DNA from: Proteles cristata cristata
Taxonomy: Eukaryota; Chordata; Mammalia; Carnivora; Hyaenidae
NCBI GenBank assembly: GCA_017311185.1
Contig: JAESUZ010003170.1
Location: 62,001 to 126,000, forward strand
DNA length: 64,000 bases
Direction: 5' to 3'
Shown: one piece after another, positions 32,440 through 44,422 of the stretch
How the letters are laid out: each line of letters opens with the position of its first letter
Numbering within the stretch: position 1 is the first letter of the stretch
Position numbers and translations under genes: made by a program
The notes under the pieces: model-generated
Databases searched by the model: none
The model's input: the letters and a program-made list of their open reading frames with translations, nothing else
What the model was told of the DNA's origin: nothing

Positions 32440-33900
32440 AGAATCTAAGTAAAGGATATTAAGTAGATTGCAGAATTTCTGGAAGGGCCAGAAAGTCAGG
32501 CTCCTGAATTATGCAGCCATAATCCCCAAAGGCACTTTGCGGATGTTCTAACAAGAATGCTAGAATCCTCCACAGATGGAGCTTGACACCTCATGTACAT
32601 CAGTTTGTATGAAGTTACTTGTTAATGATGCCACCTTCCCTAAATTAAGGGGCTCTTCACATATGCACTTCTTGACATCATTTCCCAGTTTTTGTCCAGA
32701 CTTGTTTGGGCTGGTGCTGCCTGGAAGGTTGAGAAAGAAAATTTTCCAGTTTCCTCCATAGAAAGATGAGCACATGGTGTAAAAGATGATCAGAAAATAA
32801 GATGTTAAGTGGTCACACATGTTTATGGCAGCCACTCCTTACCTTCCTCATATCATTACATACCTTCCACCACACTTAGACTTCCAAACATCAATAAAAA
32901 TTGCATCATGGTCCCATCTGGATGCCCACATGGATAAGCACCTATCCTTTCATTCAAAAGTGAACATACCTACCTACTCTTTCCCCCAAATTGCACATAG
33001 CAGTGTCTAATGGCCAATTGTAATCACTTCTAGTTCTGATGTTGCTAATTTCATCACAATCTTATCTTGATATCTATAATCTGTGAACTATTCACCATCA
33101 TTGCTATACAACATATAAAATGGTAGAAAACAGTAGGGCCAAAAAAAATGGAAAATCAGGTCAAGTATATAAATATATAAATGGCACAACCAGAAAGGAC
33201 ACTATCCTTTTCTGTTTCTGATGCCAACCATGAGGCCACACAGAGATTTCATAACTTCAGTAACCATACGATGTCTCTTTCTTCCTCAGCTAGTTCCTTG
33301 GCTGGTCATCATGTTTCACCTGGGGGGAAGATGTAGTTTTCATTCTAGAGTTGTCTGAGTCCTGATGGTCCTTCCCAAATGAAGTGATTAAAGTAATCCA
33401 GGTGCTTTAGTGATTGGGTATGACAGTATTGTCAGGTGCCTAAGAGGAGCCCCTATCTTGCTGACACATTCTTCCCTATTCCTAGAGTACAACATCAAAG
33501 TCTGTAGTAACAAATAAATGAAGTTACAGTAAAAGCTTGCCAGTAGGTTAAGAGGAATAATAGTAAGAGTGGTCACTTTCACTTCCATCCCTTGGAGTCT
33601 AAAATCATGAATTTGAGAAGGAGAGAAGAGCTCTATCATGGGCTGCTGGCTTAGAACATATCACATATACTATTTGCAGAATCTCAACTTCACAAGATGA
33701 CCACCAGCTGATGCACCCTTCAGGGACTCTTTCTACTCTTCTATAGGTACTTCCCAATGGAACAATAGAAAAATTCACTGAAGGGTATATTAGCTGATGG
33801 ACATCTTGTGGGATAGTTGCATCTTGATAATGAGATATGTGAGAAGAGAAGTGAATCCTATAAAAAGCAGCTCTTGTCTTACTTCTTTCCTTTCTGTGCA
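32440..33900. other. Unidentified block, possibly an internal part of an ancient ERVL-MaLR element (minus strand)
   Basis: About 1.5 kb of less AT-rich, non-SINE sequence. Open frames occur on the minus strand at 32560-32835 and 33605-33901 (98 codons, with SHYQDATIPQ and GCISWWSSCE). I have an impression of similarity to internal segments of MaLR-type elements but no defined LTRs flank it. No retroviral protein motif is visible and all frames are short. It could equally be ordinary unique DNA. Confidence 0.25.
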
Positions 33901-34093
33901 AATGGATTCCTTAGTCTGAATGGGTTGCAATGACTATGAATATGGCAGCTTGAATTACATTAATGGTATAAATAATATTCTGCTTCTTATGGATGTTATG
34001 AGTATCAAGGAAAATAAAACAAATGAAGAAAGAAACATGGTTAATCACACACTGAAAGTGCTAAATATATGTTATTTATTATTGCTGATGTCA

Positions 34094-34205
34094 TGGAGAA
34101 GGAGGGAGGTAAAGTGAAAAGAGAGAAGGAAGAAGAAGGAGGAGAGGGAGAATGAGAAGAAGTATCAAGTATGTAATAGTAAAGGAAAGAAAAAGAAAGA
34201 GAAGC
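34094..34205 (+). repeat. GA-rich low-complexity tract
   Basis: Two purine-rich runs (34094-34162 and about 34180-34205) of GGAGGGAGG / AGAAGGAAGAAGAAGG units. It produces a Leu/Ser/Pro-rich spurious frame on the other strand. Confidence 0.85.
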
Positions 34206-34317
34206 TTTGGAACTTCAGCAAATAGATTCAAGGTTATGCAAGGAAAGAGATTTTTAAAATTTTTGTCCAATTGAGTCTTCATGTTTTTCAACAGTAAAAA
34301 GCCACTAATTAGAAACA

Positions 34318-34545
34318 GAAAGGGAGGCAAACCATAAGAGATTCTTTAATACAGAGAACAATCTAAGGGTTGATGGGGGGATGTGGGAGATGGGAAAATG
34401 GGTGATGGGCATGGAGGACACTTGTTGGGATGAGCACCGAGTGTTATATGTAACCAATGAATCATGAGAATCTACTCCTGAACTCAAGAGCACATTGTAT
34501 AAAACACTCTATGTTAGCTAACTTGGCAACAAATTGTATTTAAAA
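34318..34545 (+). mobile_element. L1 3' UTR fragment, 5'-truncated
   Basis: GGGAGGCAAACCATAAGAGA, GGGTTGATGGGGGGATG, GGCATGGAGGACACTTGTTGG, GATGAGCACCGAGTGTTATA, then AACTTGGCAACAAATTG and an A run. Same 3' UTR type as the L1s at 19314-21090 and 60333-61975 but more diverged. No clear duplication. Confidence 0.88.
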
Positions 34546-35462
34546 AAATAGATTTCATTAAATAAGTAATGCATAGAAAACAAGGCTGTAAAAGTTATAG
34601 TAGACGTAGTCAACAAATGAAGTTTAAACATTTTTTTCTAATTGGAAAGAGTCTAGGTGCTAGAAAACATTTGTAGGTCTAAGTGCTGTACAAGTATGTG
34701 GGAAGTACTGACAAGATATATGGAAAGTTTCTGGAATGTGGTGCCATTGGTATGTCTGCTGTATCAGATCAATGAGGTTCGGGAATCAATTAGCAGAGTG
34801 AGATAAATCTAACCAACTTAAACTAACAGATATACTCATGTGAATGCTTGCAGTAGATGTGAAAATGCTTGCACTCTGTGGTTTAGCATTATAGAACCTC
34901 ATTAATCCAGATCTAAATCTCACATACAGATCTAGAAGACTGAATTAATGAATCCTTTAAATAATGTGTCATTCAATTCAAGAGAAGTATCATTTAACAA
35001 TTAGCTTAGCAGGTAGTGTTTTTATTTCTTCTTTAATTTTTTACATCCCTTTTAAGTGAAATATTAATATGCTAATAATTATTAGCATAGTATCACTCTA
35101 AATTACTGTAATTTCAGCCTTTCTAGTCATGTTATATAAGTCTTAAGAACAAAATTAGTTTAAATAATATTGCAAATGAAGGTGAAAAATTCAGTAACAG
35201 TACTTAAGCTTAAAATAAGAAGTTAATAGTAAATAGTGTTTAATTTTTTAATTCTTTTTCCCCCTTGAGAAATTCTGAAGCCCTGAAATATCATTCTGAA
35301 ACATTATTAAAATTATACATTTCTGATTTTATGAATGGGTGGGCCACTCACATCCTTTATTGACCAAAAGTGTAAGATAATGAAGGCAAGAGACTTGTTA
35401 ACTCCTGGTATCAAAGAGTGAGCCGTTACCTGTGAGTAAGGGACAGATAGCCTCAATTTGTT
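34546..35462. other. Unassigned AT-rich sequence
   Basis: No gene or repeat recognised. Confidence 0.4.
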
Positions 35463-35650
35463 AACGATAATAACAATAGCAGCTAACAGTTATTAAGTAT
35501 GTACTTCATGCTGTATATTTTTACATGTATCACTGTTTACATTCTAAACAATGCCCCAGGAGTTGGGTACAACTACATTTACCAATTTACAGAATAGAGA
35601 ACAGTCTGAACAAGTGAAGTCTTAGCCATGATGCCCTACTTAGAGACTTC
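35463..35650 (-). mobile_element. MIR SINE (antisense)
   Basis: CAGCTAACAGTTATTAAGTATG, TACATGTATCAC, CCAATTTACAGAATAGAGAAC follow the reversed MIR consensus, including the ATTTACAGA..GGAAAC-type block. Confidence 0.75.
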
Positions 35651-36074
35651 ATAGGAATTTATCATATAAGAGCATGCCCACTCAGCTTTGGTAGCATATT
35701 TTGAAAAGAATTTCTTATTCTCCATGGAAATTTTTATGGAATTTATTTTTTAGTTATAAATGCAGAGCTTTGGAAGGCAACAGAATGCCATGACTTAGGA
35801 TTGATTTATATCCTGGGAAATTTACAAAGACCAGCATTCCTGAGGTATTTGAGCTTCTTTTCTTGTCAAATATATGTAATGCATGTCCTATGTGGTTGAG
35901 CCATAATATGGGTCATTGTAAAAGCTATATATTAAAAAAAAAACCCACACAGGTTAAAATATCAGAGCATTTCATTAAGATCCCTGCATAGTGTCAGAGG
36001 TTCTGAGTAAAACTAATATTATTTCTAGAAGAGAATTTATTAAACTAAAAGTTTAAGAAGAAAAATTTTAGGAT

Positions 36075-36250
36075 AGATAGATTCAGATCTTGGCTTAAGT
36101 ATTATTGAAGCTGTTTGAGCATTAGCAAGCTACATAAATTCTTGATGCCTAGCTTTCCTCATCTGTTCAATGTAGATGACAATGCTGTTCTCTCCTATAG
36201 GGCGGCTTGAGGAGGAAATGAACTGATATATTTAAAGCACTTTCTTTTAC
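36075..36250 (+). mobile_element. MIR SINE
   Basis: AGATCTTGGCTTAAG, AGCATTAGCAAGCTACAT, GCTTTCCTCATCTGTTCAATG and AAAGCACTTTCTT match the MIR core and 3' part in sense orientation. Confidence 0.75.
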
Positions 36251-37289
36251 AAATACTATATAGTTCATGTTGATATTCACGTAAATAATGTAGCCATTTA
36301 AGAAGATTCCAAGATTATAAGTGCACTCAAAATAAAGCCATTTAAATATTATTAAGTGGTATGAAGACAGGGGTCAAGGAAGTTTGGAAAAGAAGAAACA
36401 GAACAGAAGAAATGGGGTAGGTGAAAAGAAATGTAAGATTTGGTTTAAAAAAAAGAAGGGGAAGAAGAATTTGATGGAGAAGAACACTGTGAGATACTTA
36501 GACATGAACGTGAGTGAAAACCCTCTTTATGACTTCATGTCATGCTGATATTCATGTTATGAGCTTCAGGCACTTTGCCAGTGGGACTCCACCTCTAAAT
36601 CATTCTATTACTATGGCTCTAGTCACAAGGCTTCTCCTGTGGAATCTACAAGTTTACGATAGCTTATCTATGCCCTTTACAGCACACTGTTAATGGGGTC
36701 AATTCTTCATGCCAGGCAATACTTTTAGGTCCTTTTAAAAGGATGTCAATCTATCCGAGTTTTATACTCATGGAAGTCTACAAAAATTTATAACTCTTCA
36801 TCTCATACTCTACAACTTCATAACAACCCTACAAAGAAATGAAATGAAAGAAAGAGACTATTTGAGTTATGGAAAAACTGGAGGCTAAGGTCCATTCTTT
36901 GTAAAAGTCACTGCCAATATTTAATTTATATTACATCACTCTCTACTACAACAAAATGTTTAGAACATGATTTTATCAAAGAAATAATATTGGTGTTAAA
37001 ATATATACTAACTGTTGAATTTAATCCCATTGACTTAAATGGGTATTAATTGTAGCCATTATACTTCTGTGAACTGGGACAGAGTTAGCTGAATAAACTG
37101 TTTACTAGTATTCATCTATCTTTTAGGAATTGTGATATTAACAGATTATTTCCCGAGGAGGTTTTCTAGGGAAAATAAGACACTTAAAAAACAGAAATAA
37201 AAACCTCAAAAAAGCTAATCTGAAAAATCTTCCTTTTATAGTCTCTTGGAGGCAGGATATAAAAATAAACAATACCACCACCACCACCA
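36251..37289. other. Unassigned sequence
   Basis: No gene recognised. A short (ACC)n run lies at 37272-37290. Confidence 0.4.
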
Positions 37290-37562
37290 CTACTAATACC
37301 ACTGTTGATAACTTTTATAGAGTACTTGTGATGTACCAATAACAGTCCTAAACATTGAACATATAGTAACTTCCTTGATCATCATAATAGTCTAATTAGG
37401 TTGGTATTGGTATTAACCCCACTTTTCAGATAAGGGAACAGAAACACCCAGAGGTTTAACTGCTTACCTTTGGAGATCTAGCTAATTAGTAGCAGAGCTA
37501 GAATTCAAACTTTGTCTCCTGAGTCCTAAAATTCTTGCTTTTAGCCACCACGTTTTACTGCC
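37290..37562 (-). mobile_element. MIR SINE (antisense), long copy
   Basis: GATAACTTTTATAGAGTACTTG, CCCACTTTTCAGATAAGGGAAC, AGCAGAGCTAGAATTCAAAC and CTTTTAGCCACCACG cover nearly the whole reversed MIR. Confidence 0.85.
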
Positions 37563-37869
37563 TCCAGAAAATCTGTCTTAACTCAGTTAGACTGCCAGGT
37601 GCACTTTGCTGATCCTCTATCATGACCATTTTCAAGGGGCATTATTAAGTGGCTTATTGGTGAGTTTATGGAGGGCTGGATCCAGATCTTCATCTTGGCT
37701 TCCAAGTATCTTTCATAGTGTCTGGTAGAAAGTAAGACATCAACTCAAGCTTCTAGGATGTAATCATTGATGTTTCTTCTGTATGAGAGAGCCTTCCCTT
37801 AAGTTCTGTGGGGCTTAGTTTACTCAGGTGTCTTCTCAGAGGGGTCTTCAAAAACTCTGGATCAAACTG

Positions 37870-38130
37870 AAAATCAGCCCACAACTTTTCTTTCTTCTTA
37901 CCTTGTTATTTTGTTACTTTTTTTTCCTCATGGCATTTTTCACCAAATTCATTTTTATTGGTTTAATTTGTTAAACCTCTGTCTCAACTGTCTGTATTGC
38001 AAAACTTGTGACACATTCTGTTTTGTTCACCCCTGTGTCCCCTGTGACTAGAAAAGCATTTATTACATAGTAAGCATTCAATACATATTCATTTAATAGT
38101 TAATGAATGAATGAATAATTGGACAGATGA
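37870..38130 (+). mobile_element. L2 LINE 3' end
   Basis: TTTTGTTCACCCCTGTGTCCCC, ACATAGTAAGCATTCAATAC and the terminal AATGAATGAATGAATAA match the L2 terminus. The upstream T-rich part is a weaker match. Confidence 0.75.
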
Positions 38131-38313
38131 CATGAATATCTGAAAGAATCACAGGGAACTCATAACTGGTTAATTTCAGGGAGGCAGCCTGGATAGATTA
38201 AAAATAAAGAGAAAATAAAACTTCTAGTAAAATTTCATATTATTAGAATTTTATAAGAGTATTTATGGAAATTTTCATTTTTAAGCAGCATAAATATTTT
38301 TAACTACTCCTTG

Positions 38314-38531
38314 ATTCTTTTTTCAATTTTTAATGTTTTTTATTTATTTTCTGAGAGAGACAGTGCAAGCAGAGGAGGCACAAAGAGGGAGAGACAGAAT
38401 CTGAAGACAGGCTCCAGGCTCTGAACTACCTGTCAACACAGAGCCCGACACAAGATCTGAGCCCATGAACTGTGACATCATGACCTGAGCTGAAGTCGGA
38501 TGCTCAATTGACTGAGCCACCCAGATGCCCC
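38314..38531 (-). mobile_element. SINEC retroposon
   Basis: TTAATGTTTTTTATTTATTTT tail, GAGAGAGACAGTGCAAGC, CCACCCAGATGCCCC head. Flanks AACTACTCCT / AACTCCTCT are weakly duplicated. Intermediate class. Confidence 0.92.
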
Positions 38532-38825
38532 AACTCCTCTCTGTTTCAAATGAAAAATTTGTGAGATCTATGCAAATAAAAATATATATTTCTACTGATA
38601 TATATTAAATGCTATGGATATTAAGAAGTTTATCCACAAGATCATTTACAAATTATTTATATTTTAAATACTCTTGGCTGTCATAGATTGAAGTTACAAT
38701 ACATAAACTTGAAGAGTTTGAGATTATTAAGCACATGAGTACTAACACATCAGTAATGCCACTTCTACATTGTTACTTTTCAAACATGCTCAGAAAATGT
38801 ATTTGAAAAAAGCAGACCAATTTTC

Positions 38826-38980
38826 TTTAAAATTTTTGTAATTGAAATATATTTGACACATAATATTGTGTAGATTTAAGGTGTACAACATGTTTATTTG
38901 ATACATTTGTAAATTATAATACAATGGCATTGTAGTGGGAAATTAACACCTCTAGCGAGTCTTAGTTACCATTTCTTTTT
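38826..38980 (-). mobile_element. Old L1 3'-end fragment (antisense)
   Basis: TGTAATTGAAATATATTTGACA, GTGTACAACATGTTTATTTG and GATACATTTGTAAATTA match the reversed 3' UTR of ancient L1 subfamilies. Confidence 0.6.
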
Positions 38981-39101
38981 TGTGGTGGGAATAATTAGTT
39001 AACTTGGATTATTTATTCAAGATATGTTAAAGTAATTCCTATATAAGCAGATGCATGAAAACAATCTGCAATTGGAGATGAGTGGCACTGAAGTATTCTT
39101 T

Positions 39102-39314
39102 TTTTTTTTAGTGTTTTATTTATTTTTAAGAGATAGAGAGAGACAGCGTGAGCAGGGGAGGGTCAGAGAGAGAGGGAGTCACAGACTGAAACAGGCTCCA
39201 GGCTCTGAGCTGGCAGTCAGCACAGAGCCCGACGCGGGCTCGAACCCACGAACCGCGAGATCATGACCTAAGTGAAAGTCGGACGCTTAACCGACTAAGC
39301 CACCCAGGCGCCCC
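39102..39314 (-). mobile_element. SINEC retroposon, young subfamily
   Basis: GAGAGACAGCGTGAGCAGG, GGGAGTCACAGACTGAAAC, GAACCGCGAGATCATGACC, CCACCCAGGCGCCCC. Duplication TGAAGTATTCTT at 39089-39100 and 39315-39326. Confidence 0.95.
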
Positions 39315-39327
39315 TGAAGTATTCTTT

Positions 39328-40196
39328 ATGTATAGTAGAAATTGTGTGGACCTAATGTTAATTTGGTAATCTTAGGTAATATTTTAAAAATGAAATATAA
39401 TACGTAGACAGTAACATCATTAAAGACACAAAGCTTGGTTCTCTTTTATATTTTAAAAGTTTTTATAATGTGCTTTATTGTGTAATGTGCATTAGAATAA
39501 TAGCTTAAAATTTAACTTCACACAAAATTGTATATATACATATGTACTAATTATATGTTCTGTAACACTGCACTTAGAACTAATGTGAGCTGAGAGCTAT
39601 TATTTTAATCACAACCTGCAATTAAAGTTCTCCAAAGCCCTTACAAAATCAAAGTTTTATTCCTGTGTTCTAATTATTTTCTCACTTCAGTGACAAATCC
39701 ATCTTCAGGTTGCCTTGGGCTGTAATATTCACTCAATTTTCCTTTCACATAAAAAAAGCTAGAATTATACATGTACACATACTTAATAATGTCAATGTAT
39801 TCATTCTAAAGAGCTTTATTTGCACAAGCTAACTTTCATTACCAGTCCTGGAATGCATTCATTCATTCATTTATTCACCCAATTATTCTTTTTTTCTTTA
39901 TTTACACATTCACCCATTAATCCATTCATTCAAAACACACTTAATGAACTTTTTCTGAGAAGATGACATATCAATAGAATTTGAAATTCTATATTAAAAA
40001 GAGGATCATAAAGATATGTTTGAGGAAGACTTAAAAATTCAGCTTGTTAGAATGAAGCCTGAGAGTGGGAAAATTATATGTGATGAGGACTGACAGAGAA
40101 TGGGAGCCATGTTACCACGGATCCAGCAGGCCTTAGTGAAAAATACATAGTACTTAGTTATATGAAATACTATTAAAAATTTTTCTCAGAAGAGAA
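39328..40196. other. Unassigned sequence
   Basis: A CATTCATTCATTTATTCACC low-complexity patch lies at about 39857-39945. No gene recognised. Confidence 0.4.
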
Positions 40197-40209
40197 TGGT
40201 CTGGCTTAT

Positions 40210-40429
40210 ATATTTTTTTAAAGAGTTAATTTTATTTTATTTTTAAATATTTATTTGTTTTGAGAGTGAGACAGAGAGACAACTGGAAAAGGGCACAGAG
40301 AATCCCAAGTAGGATCTGCACTATCAGTGCAGACCCCAGTGTGGGGCTCAGACTCACAAGCCGTGAGATTATGACCTGAGCTGAAACTGAGAGTTGAGCA
40401 CTTATCCAACTGACCCACGCAGGCACCCC
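40210..40429 (-). mobile_element. SINEC retroposon, older type
   Basis: TTTAAATATTTATTTGTTTTG tail, CTATCAGTGCAGACCCCAG, head ending CGCAGGCACCCC. Duplication TGGTCTGGCTTAT (40197-40209) and TGGTCTGGCCTAT (40430-40442), one mismatch. First of two SINEs at this site. Confidence 0.92.
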
Positions 40430-40447
40430 TGGTCTGGCCTATTTTTT

Positions 40448-40684
40448 TTTTAATTTTATTTATTTATTTTTTTTAATTTTTAATGTTTATTCATTTTGGA
40501 GACAGACAGACACAGAGTATGAGCAGGGGAGGGGCAGAGAGAGAGGCAGACACAGAATCAGAAGCAGACTCCAGACTCTGAGCTCTCAGCACAGAGCATG
40601 ATGCAGGGCTTGAACTCACGATCCGTGAGATCATGACCTGAGCCAAAATTGGACGCTCAACCGACTGAGACACCCAGGGGCCCC
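40448..40684 (-). mobile_element. SINEC retroposon
   Basis: Long T/A tail, GAGACAGACAGACACAGAG, ACACAGAATCAGAAGCAG, head ending CACCCAGGGGCCCC. It sits immediately beside the preceding SINE. The sequence after it again reads TGGTCTATATTTTTA, an imperfect third copy of the target. Confidence 0.92.
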
Positions 40685-40998
40685 TGGTCTATATTTTTAG
40701 AGTAACTCCAAATGTTATGTAGAGAATATACTGTAGTATGCAAAGATAATGCTGGATATAGAGACCAGAATGTCACATCAAAAACACCTAAATTAGGAGG
40801 TCAATGCATCTCAGAAATTGGGAAGAAGAGGAGTGGTTTTAACACATGAGAAAATTCTAGTGTAAATCTTTTTTTTTGGCAGAAAAAAGAGGAAAAGCTT
40901 CTGAAGAAATAATAGAAACAATAATAGTAATAGCTAATGGTTAAGCAGAACTTACTACATAGTAAGAAAATCTGTATATATAAATTTATTTCTACAAA

Positions 40999-41740
40999 GA
41001 GTTAGCCAAATTCCAAGTTATGAGCATAACCCTCCACACTGCCAAATCTTCCCAACCTTCAGAGATCAGCCACACATTAGGAGGTTGCAGGGTCACCCTT
41101 ACTTCTGATCAGCTAACGATAAAGATGGGGATCCATAAAAAACCCTCAGTTTCCATAATTCTTTAGAACAACTCACAGAACTCAAGAAAGTACTGACATT
41201 CTCGTTATGATTTCATTTTTCTTATAGTTAAAGGATAAAAATCAAAATCAGACAAAGGAAGAGATAGGGGAATCTGAGACCGAAAGCCTTCCCAAACACA
41301 AAGCCTTTATGTCCTCAGGGAAGTGCTCACTCTCCTGGCATTCACGTATGGTAACACACAAAAGGACCTTGGCCAACTTAAGAAGTTTCACTACAAGTTC
41401 AGTGCCTAGAGATTTTATTGAAGCTTTATTACATAGGCATGATTAATTGAATCACAGTCCCTGTGGTTGAACTCCCTGCCCTCCCCCAGCCCCAGAGGTC
41501 ATGCTGGTATCCTGTGCTCAACATTCCAATGCTATAATCACAGAGTTGATCTCTCTTCATGGATAGCCCTCACACTGAGATTGTCAGATGTAGCTGGCAC
41601 CATCTTTAGTTATGTCATTAGCATAAATTATCAAATGTGGTTTTATGGACCCACTATAAATCACAAATATCCTCCTATAACTCGAGAAATTCCAACGGTT
41701 TAGAGGTCATCTACTAGGAGCTGAAACAAAGGCCAGATCC
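40999..41740 (-). mobile_element. ERVL-type LTR (antisense), ancient
   Basis: Reading the minus strand, the segment has the ERVL/MLT2-like order: ATTCAATTAATCATGCCTATG near 41450, AATAAAGCTTCAATAAAA near 41425, a GCTTTCGGTCTCAGATTCCCC stretch near 41285, TTGAGTTCTGTGAGTTGTTC near 41175. It looks like a lone LTR with no internal region beside it. Edges are approximate. Open frames across it are fortuitous. Confidence 0.6.
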
Positions 41741-41762
41741 CTCCTTGGGTAGGATTAATTCT

Positions 41763-41763
<1 letters not shown>

Positions 41764-41799
<36 letters not shown>
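41764..41799 (+). repeat. (GAT)12 trinucleotide microsatellite
   Basis: Twelve uninterrupted GAT units. It is pure, so likely length-polymorphic. Confidence 0.97.
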
Positions 41800-41819
41800 A
41801 CAAGTAACAACAAAAGTAA

Positions 41820-42057
41820 TACTAATAGCAAATAATTAAAAAAACACTACATTCTAAGAATATTTGCATGTAGTAATTTGTTTATTCTCATAATAATCCT
41901 ATGAGGCTATTATGTTCACATTACAGATGTAGAAAGTGAAGCATGGATAAACTAACTTGCCTGAAGACAAAGATCAAAAAGGATGTAGATATGGGATTGG
42001 AATCTTAGTAAATCGTCCCTAAGTCTGTGTTTTTAACAACAATATTATGCTGCCTGT
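41820..42057 (-). mobile_element. MIR SINE (antisense)
   Basis: CATAATAATCCTATGAGGC, CATTACAGATGTAGAAAGTG, AACTAACTTGCCTGAAG and TATTATGCTGCCTGT follow the reversed MIR through its 5' end. Confidence 0.85.
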
Positions 42058-43589
42058 CTGTAGGGATATCTGATATTAATTCTGGAAGCAGGATATCAGC
42101 ATTAGGAGACCAGACTAGACTGGAAATGAGGATCAAATGTACTGACCTTCTAAGATCCTACACTTCTGAGCAACAGAGAACGGTCAAACTATGGAAAATA
42201 TTCTAAATTGAGTGATGCCAAATGTGTGATGATTAAATTAATTTACATTCTTAATGTATTTTAATAATATCTTAAACAGTATCTTGTGGTCTAGTCAGCT
42301 TTCTCTCACACACCTCAAAACTACTATGTAGAGTTCTCCATACTCCTTTTAATATGCTCAGAAATAACAACCAGAAGCCCCTTTTCCTGGTGCAACTGAT
42401 GAGAGAAGTGGGTTGTGTGATCTTTAGATTTTTGAAACAATGTAACTTCTTCTGAAAAGAGTTTGAGATGTCACATCGATGTCTCATATGGAACTATCTG
42501 GTTTTATGTCAACCAGATTTCCCAGCTTACTAAAGGCAAACTTGATTGGTCTTTTCTAGATTACTCCAGGACCTAAAGATGATCTTAGGTTTTAGGGGGG
42601 AATGGTTGAGATGGGAGGGGAGCCTGAGAATTCAAAGCACTGATTATATAGTTCAGAGTTCTACCCTATATTATTGGTGTCTTGCAATCTGTACACTGTC
42701 CCTAGGAAATTTCTGAGATGCTCATAGTTTTAAATAGAAGCTTTTGTTTTGATGGGGAAAAAAAGAGCAACAACTCCTGACATCTATCAGCTGATATTTA
42801 TTCTAACCATAAAAACTCGGCCGCAAATGGTTCCCTACTTAACATAAACAATTTCATAGAATACCAACATCAAGCAAGATCGCTGGATGACTAATGAAAT
42901 AGGACAAAAATAAGAACATTTTGTAATCATGCTTGAGTATAGGCAAAGGCTAGAACACTGTGCAGTCACAGTAAAGGACAAAACACACCCCTGTCTGGGC
43001 TAATGGAAATGACTGCTGCTTCTTTACTAGTTAGCTTTAGCATTACTCCATTCCCCCTACCTTATAGATAAGAATTACTAGCGTACTCAATCATATAATT
43101 GCCTTGCTTTCTCAGTGCCCAACCTAGACCATATTTTGGTACCCTGTCCAAAATTATTCCACACAAAATCTTTTAAAATATAAAACAGAATAAACCTTTC
43201 AATCTTTAATGACATTAATTTCCAACTCCTAAGTCCAGCCCTTCCTGACACTCTTTCACTAACATACCCCACAGTTCCCCATGGTGCATGGTTTTCTTCA
43301 CTGCAATGAGTCAGTGACTCAAGTGTATTTGATGACAGAAGCGTTTCATGTAGTCTTTGTCACATTGGTATTGACAGTCTGCTAACTTCCCAGAATATAT
43401 TTCTAGTTGAGTGTTCTTTTGTGAAATCTAGAACCATTTATCAACTGTCTGCCGGTCATTTCCAAGACTTACTTCCCAGGTAGTGGACAATTTGTAAATT
43501 TCAAACTGAAAATTATATATCTCCCTCATTTACATTTCTACCATTATTATTTATTTTAATTAATGACACCACTTTCCACCAAACATCTT
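42058..43589. other. Unassigned; part may be an old retrovirus-like repeat
   Basis: About 42830-43320 (GGTTCCCTACTTAACATAAAC, TAGATAAGAATTACTAGCG, AATTATTCCACACAAAATC) gives an impression of an ancient repeat that I cannot name. No gene recognised. Confidence 0.35.
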
Positions 43590-43910
43590 TTGATAAACTT
43601 CATTTTATTAGAACAGTTTTAGGTTCACAGCAAAATTGATGAGCAGGTATATTGACTTGCCATATAGCCTCTGCTCCTACACATGCACAGTCTCTCCCAT
43701 TATCAACTGCACTCATCAAAGTGGTATATTTTTTATCATTTATTGAACCTATTTTGACACATCAAAATCACCCAAAGTTCACTGTTTACATTAGAGTTCA
43801 CTCTTGGTGTTACACATCGTGTGGGTTTGGTCAAACGTATAGTGATATATATCTATTATTATGGCCACCATTTTTTAAAAGAAGAATTATTGGAATAAGT
43901 TGTTACTCCA
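43590..43910 (-). mobile_element. Old L1 (L1M-type) 3' UTR fragment (antisense)
   Basis: AACAGTTTTAGGTTCACAGC, CACATGCACAGTCTCTCCC, CATCAAAGTGGTATATT, AGTTCACTGTTTACATTAG, GTGGGTTTGGTCAAACG. Same L1 3' end type as at 9906-10121 but not interrupted by Tigger1. Confidence 0.8.
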
Positions 43911-44234
43911 CACACTGGCACTGAAAGTTTTGCGCCCTGAGAAACTCCTTAGTCCCAGGAAAACTGAGACATTTGATCACCTTATATCCATCTATTCTTG
44001 ATAAACATCTCTTGAATGTAGATAATTATTTTACAGCAAATGTTATCACCCGAGTTTATACCTCTCATAATATCTCATTTGTCTCCTAGAAACTTTCTTT
44101 TTTCATTTCACTATTCAGAGTGAACAAAGTAAATGTGAAACCAAATTTTAGCTATTTGCATTTTAGTAACCTTCATTCTCCTTATATTCCCTTTAAGATA
44201 ACATCCAAAAGCCTATTCATTCTCTATGATAACA

Positions 44235-44422
44235 TCAAGTGCTGGTAAACTGCCAAATCCAGCCAGGGTGATTTTATAAATAAAGTTTTATTTGAATTCA
44301 ACCTCATCTATTCATTTACTTATTATCTAAGACTGTTTTTGAGCTACAATGGTATAGTTAGATAATTGTGAATAGACTTTCTGACACCCTGGCTTTTTAT
44401 AGAAAATGTTTGTTGACTCCTG
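44235..44422 (-). mobile_element. hAT-Charlie-type MITE
   Basis: TTTATAAATAAAGTTTTATTTG, TTTACTTATTATCTAAGACTG, AGCTACAATGGTATAG and AAAATGTTTGTTGACTCCTG match a common mammalian hAT element whose end reads CAGGGGTC..AAACTTTTT on the other strand. Confidence 0.72.

Noticed and set aside
41467..41703. 78-codon plus-strand frame with exon-like composition
   Set aside because: Falls within the antisense ERVL-type LTR, which is non-coding.
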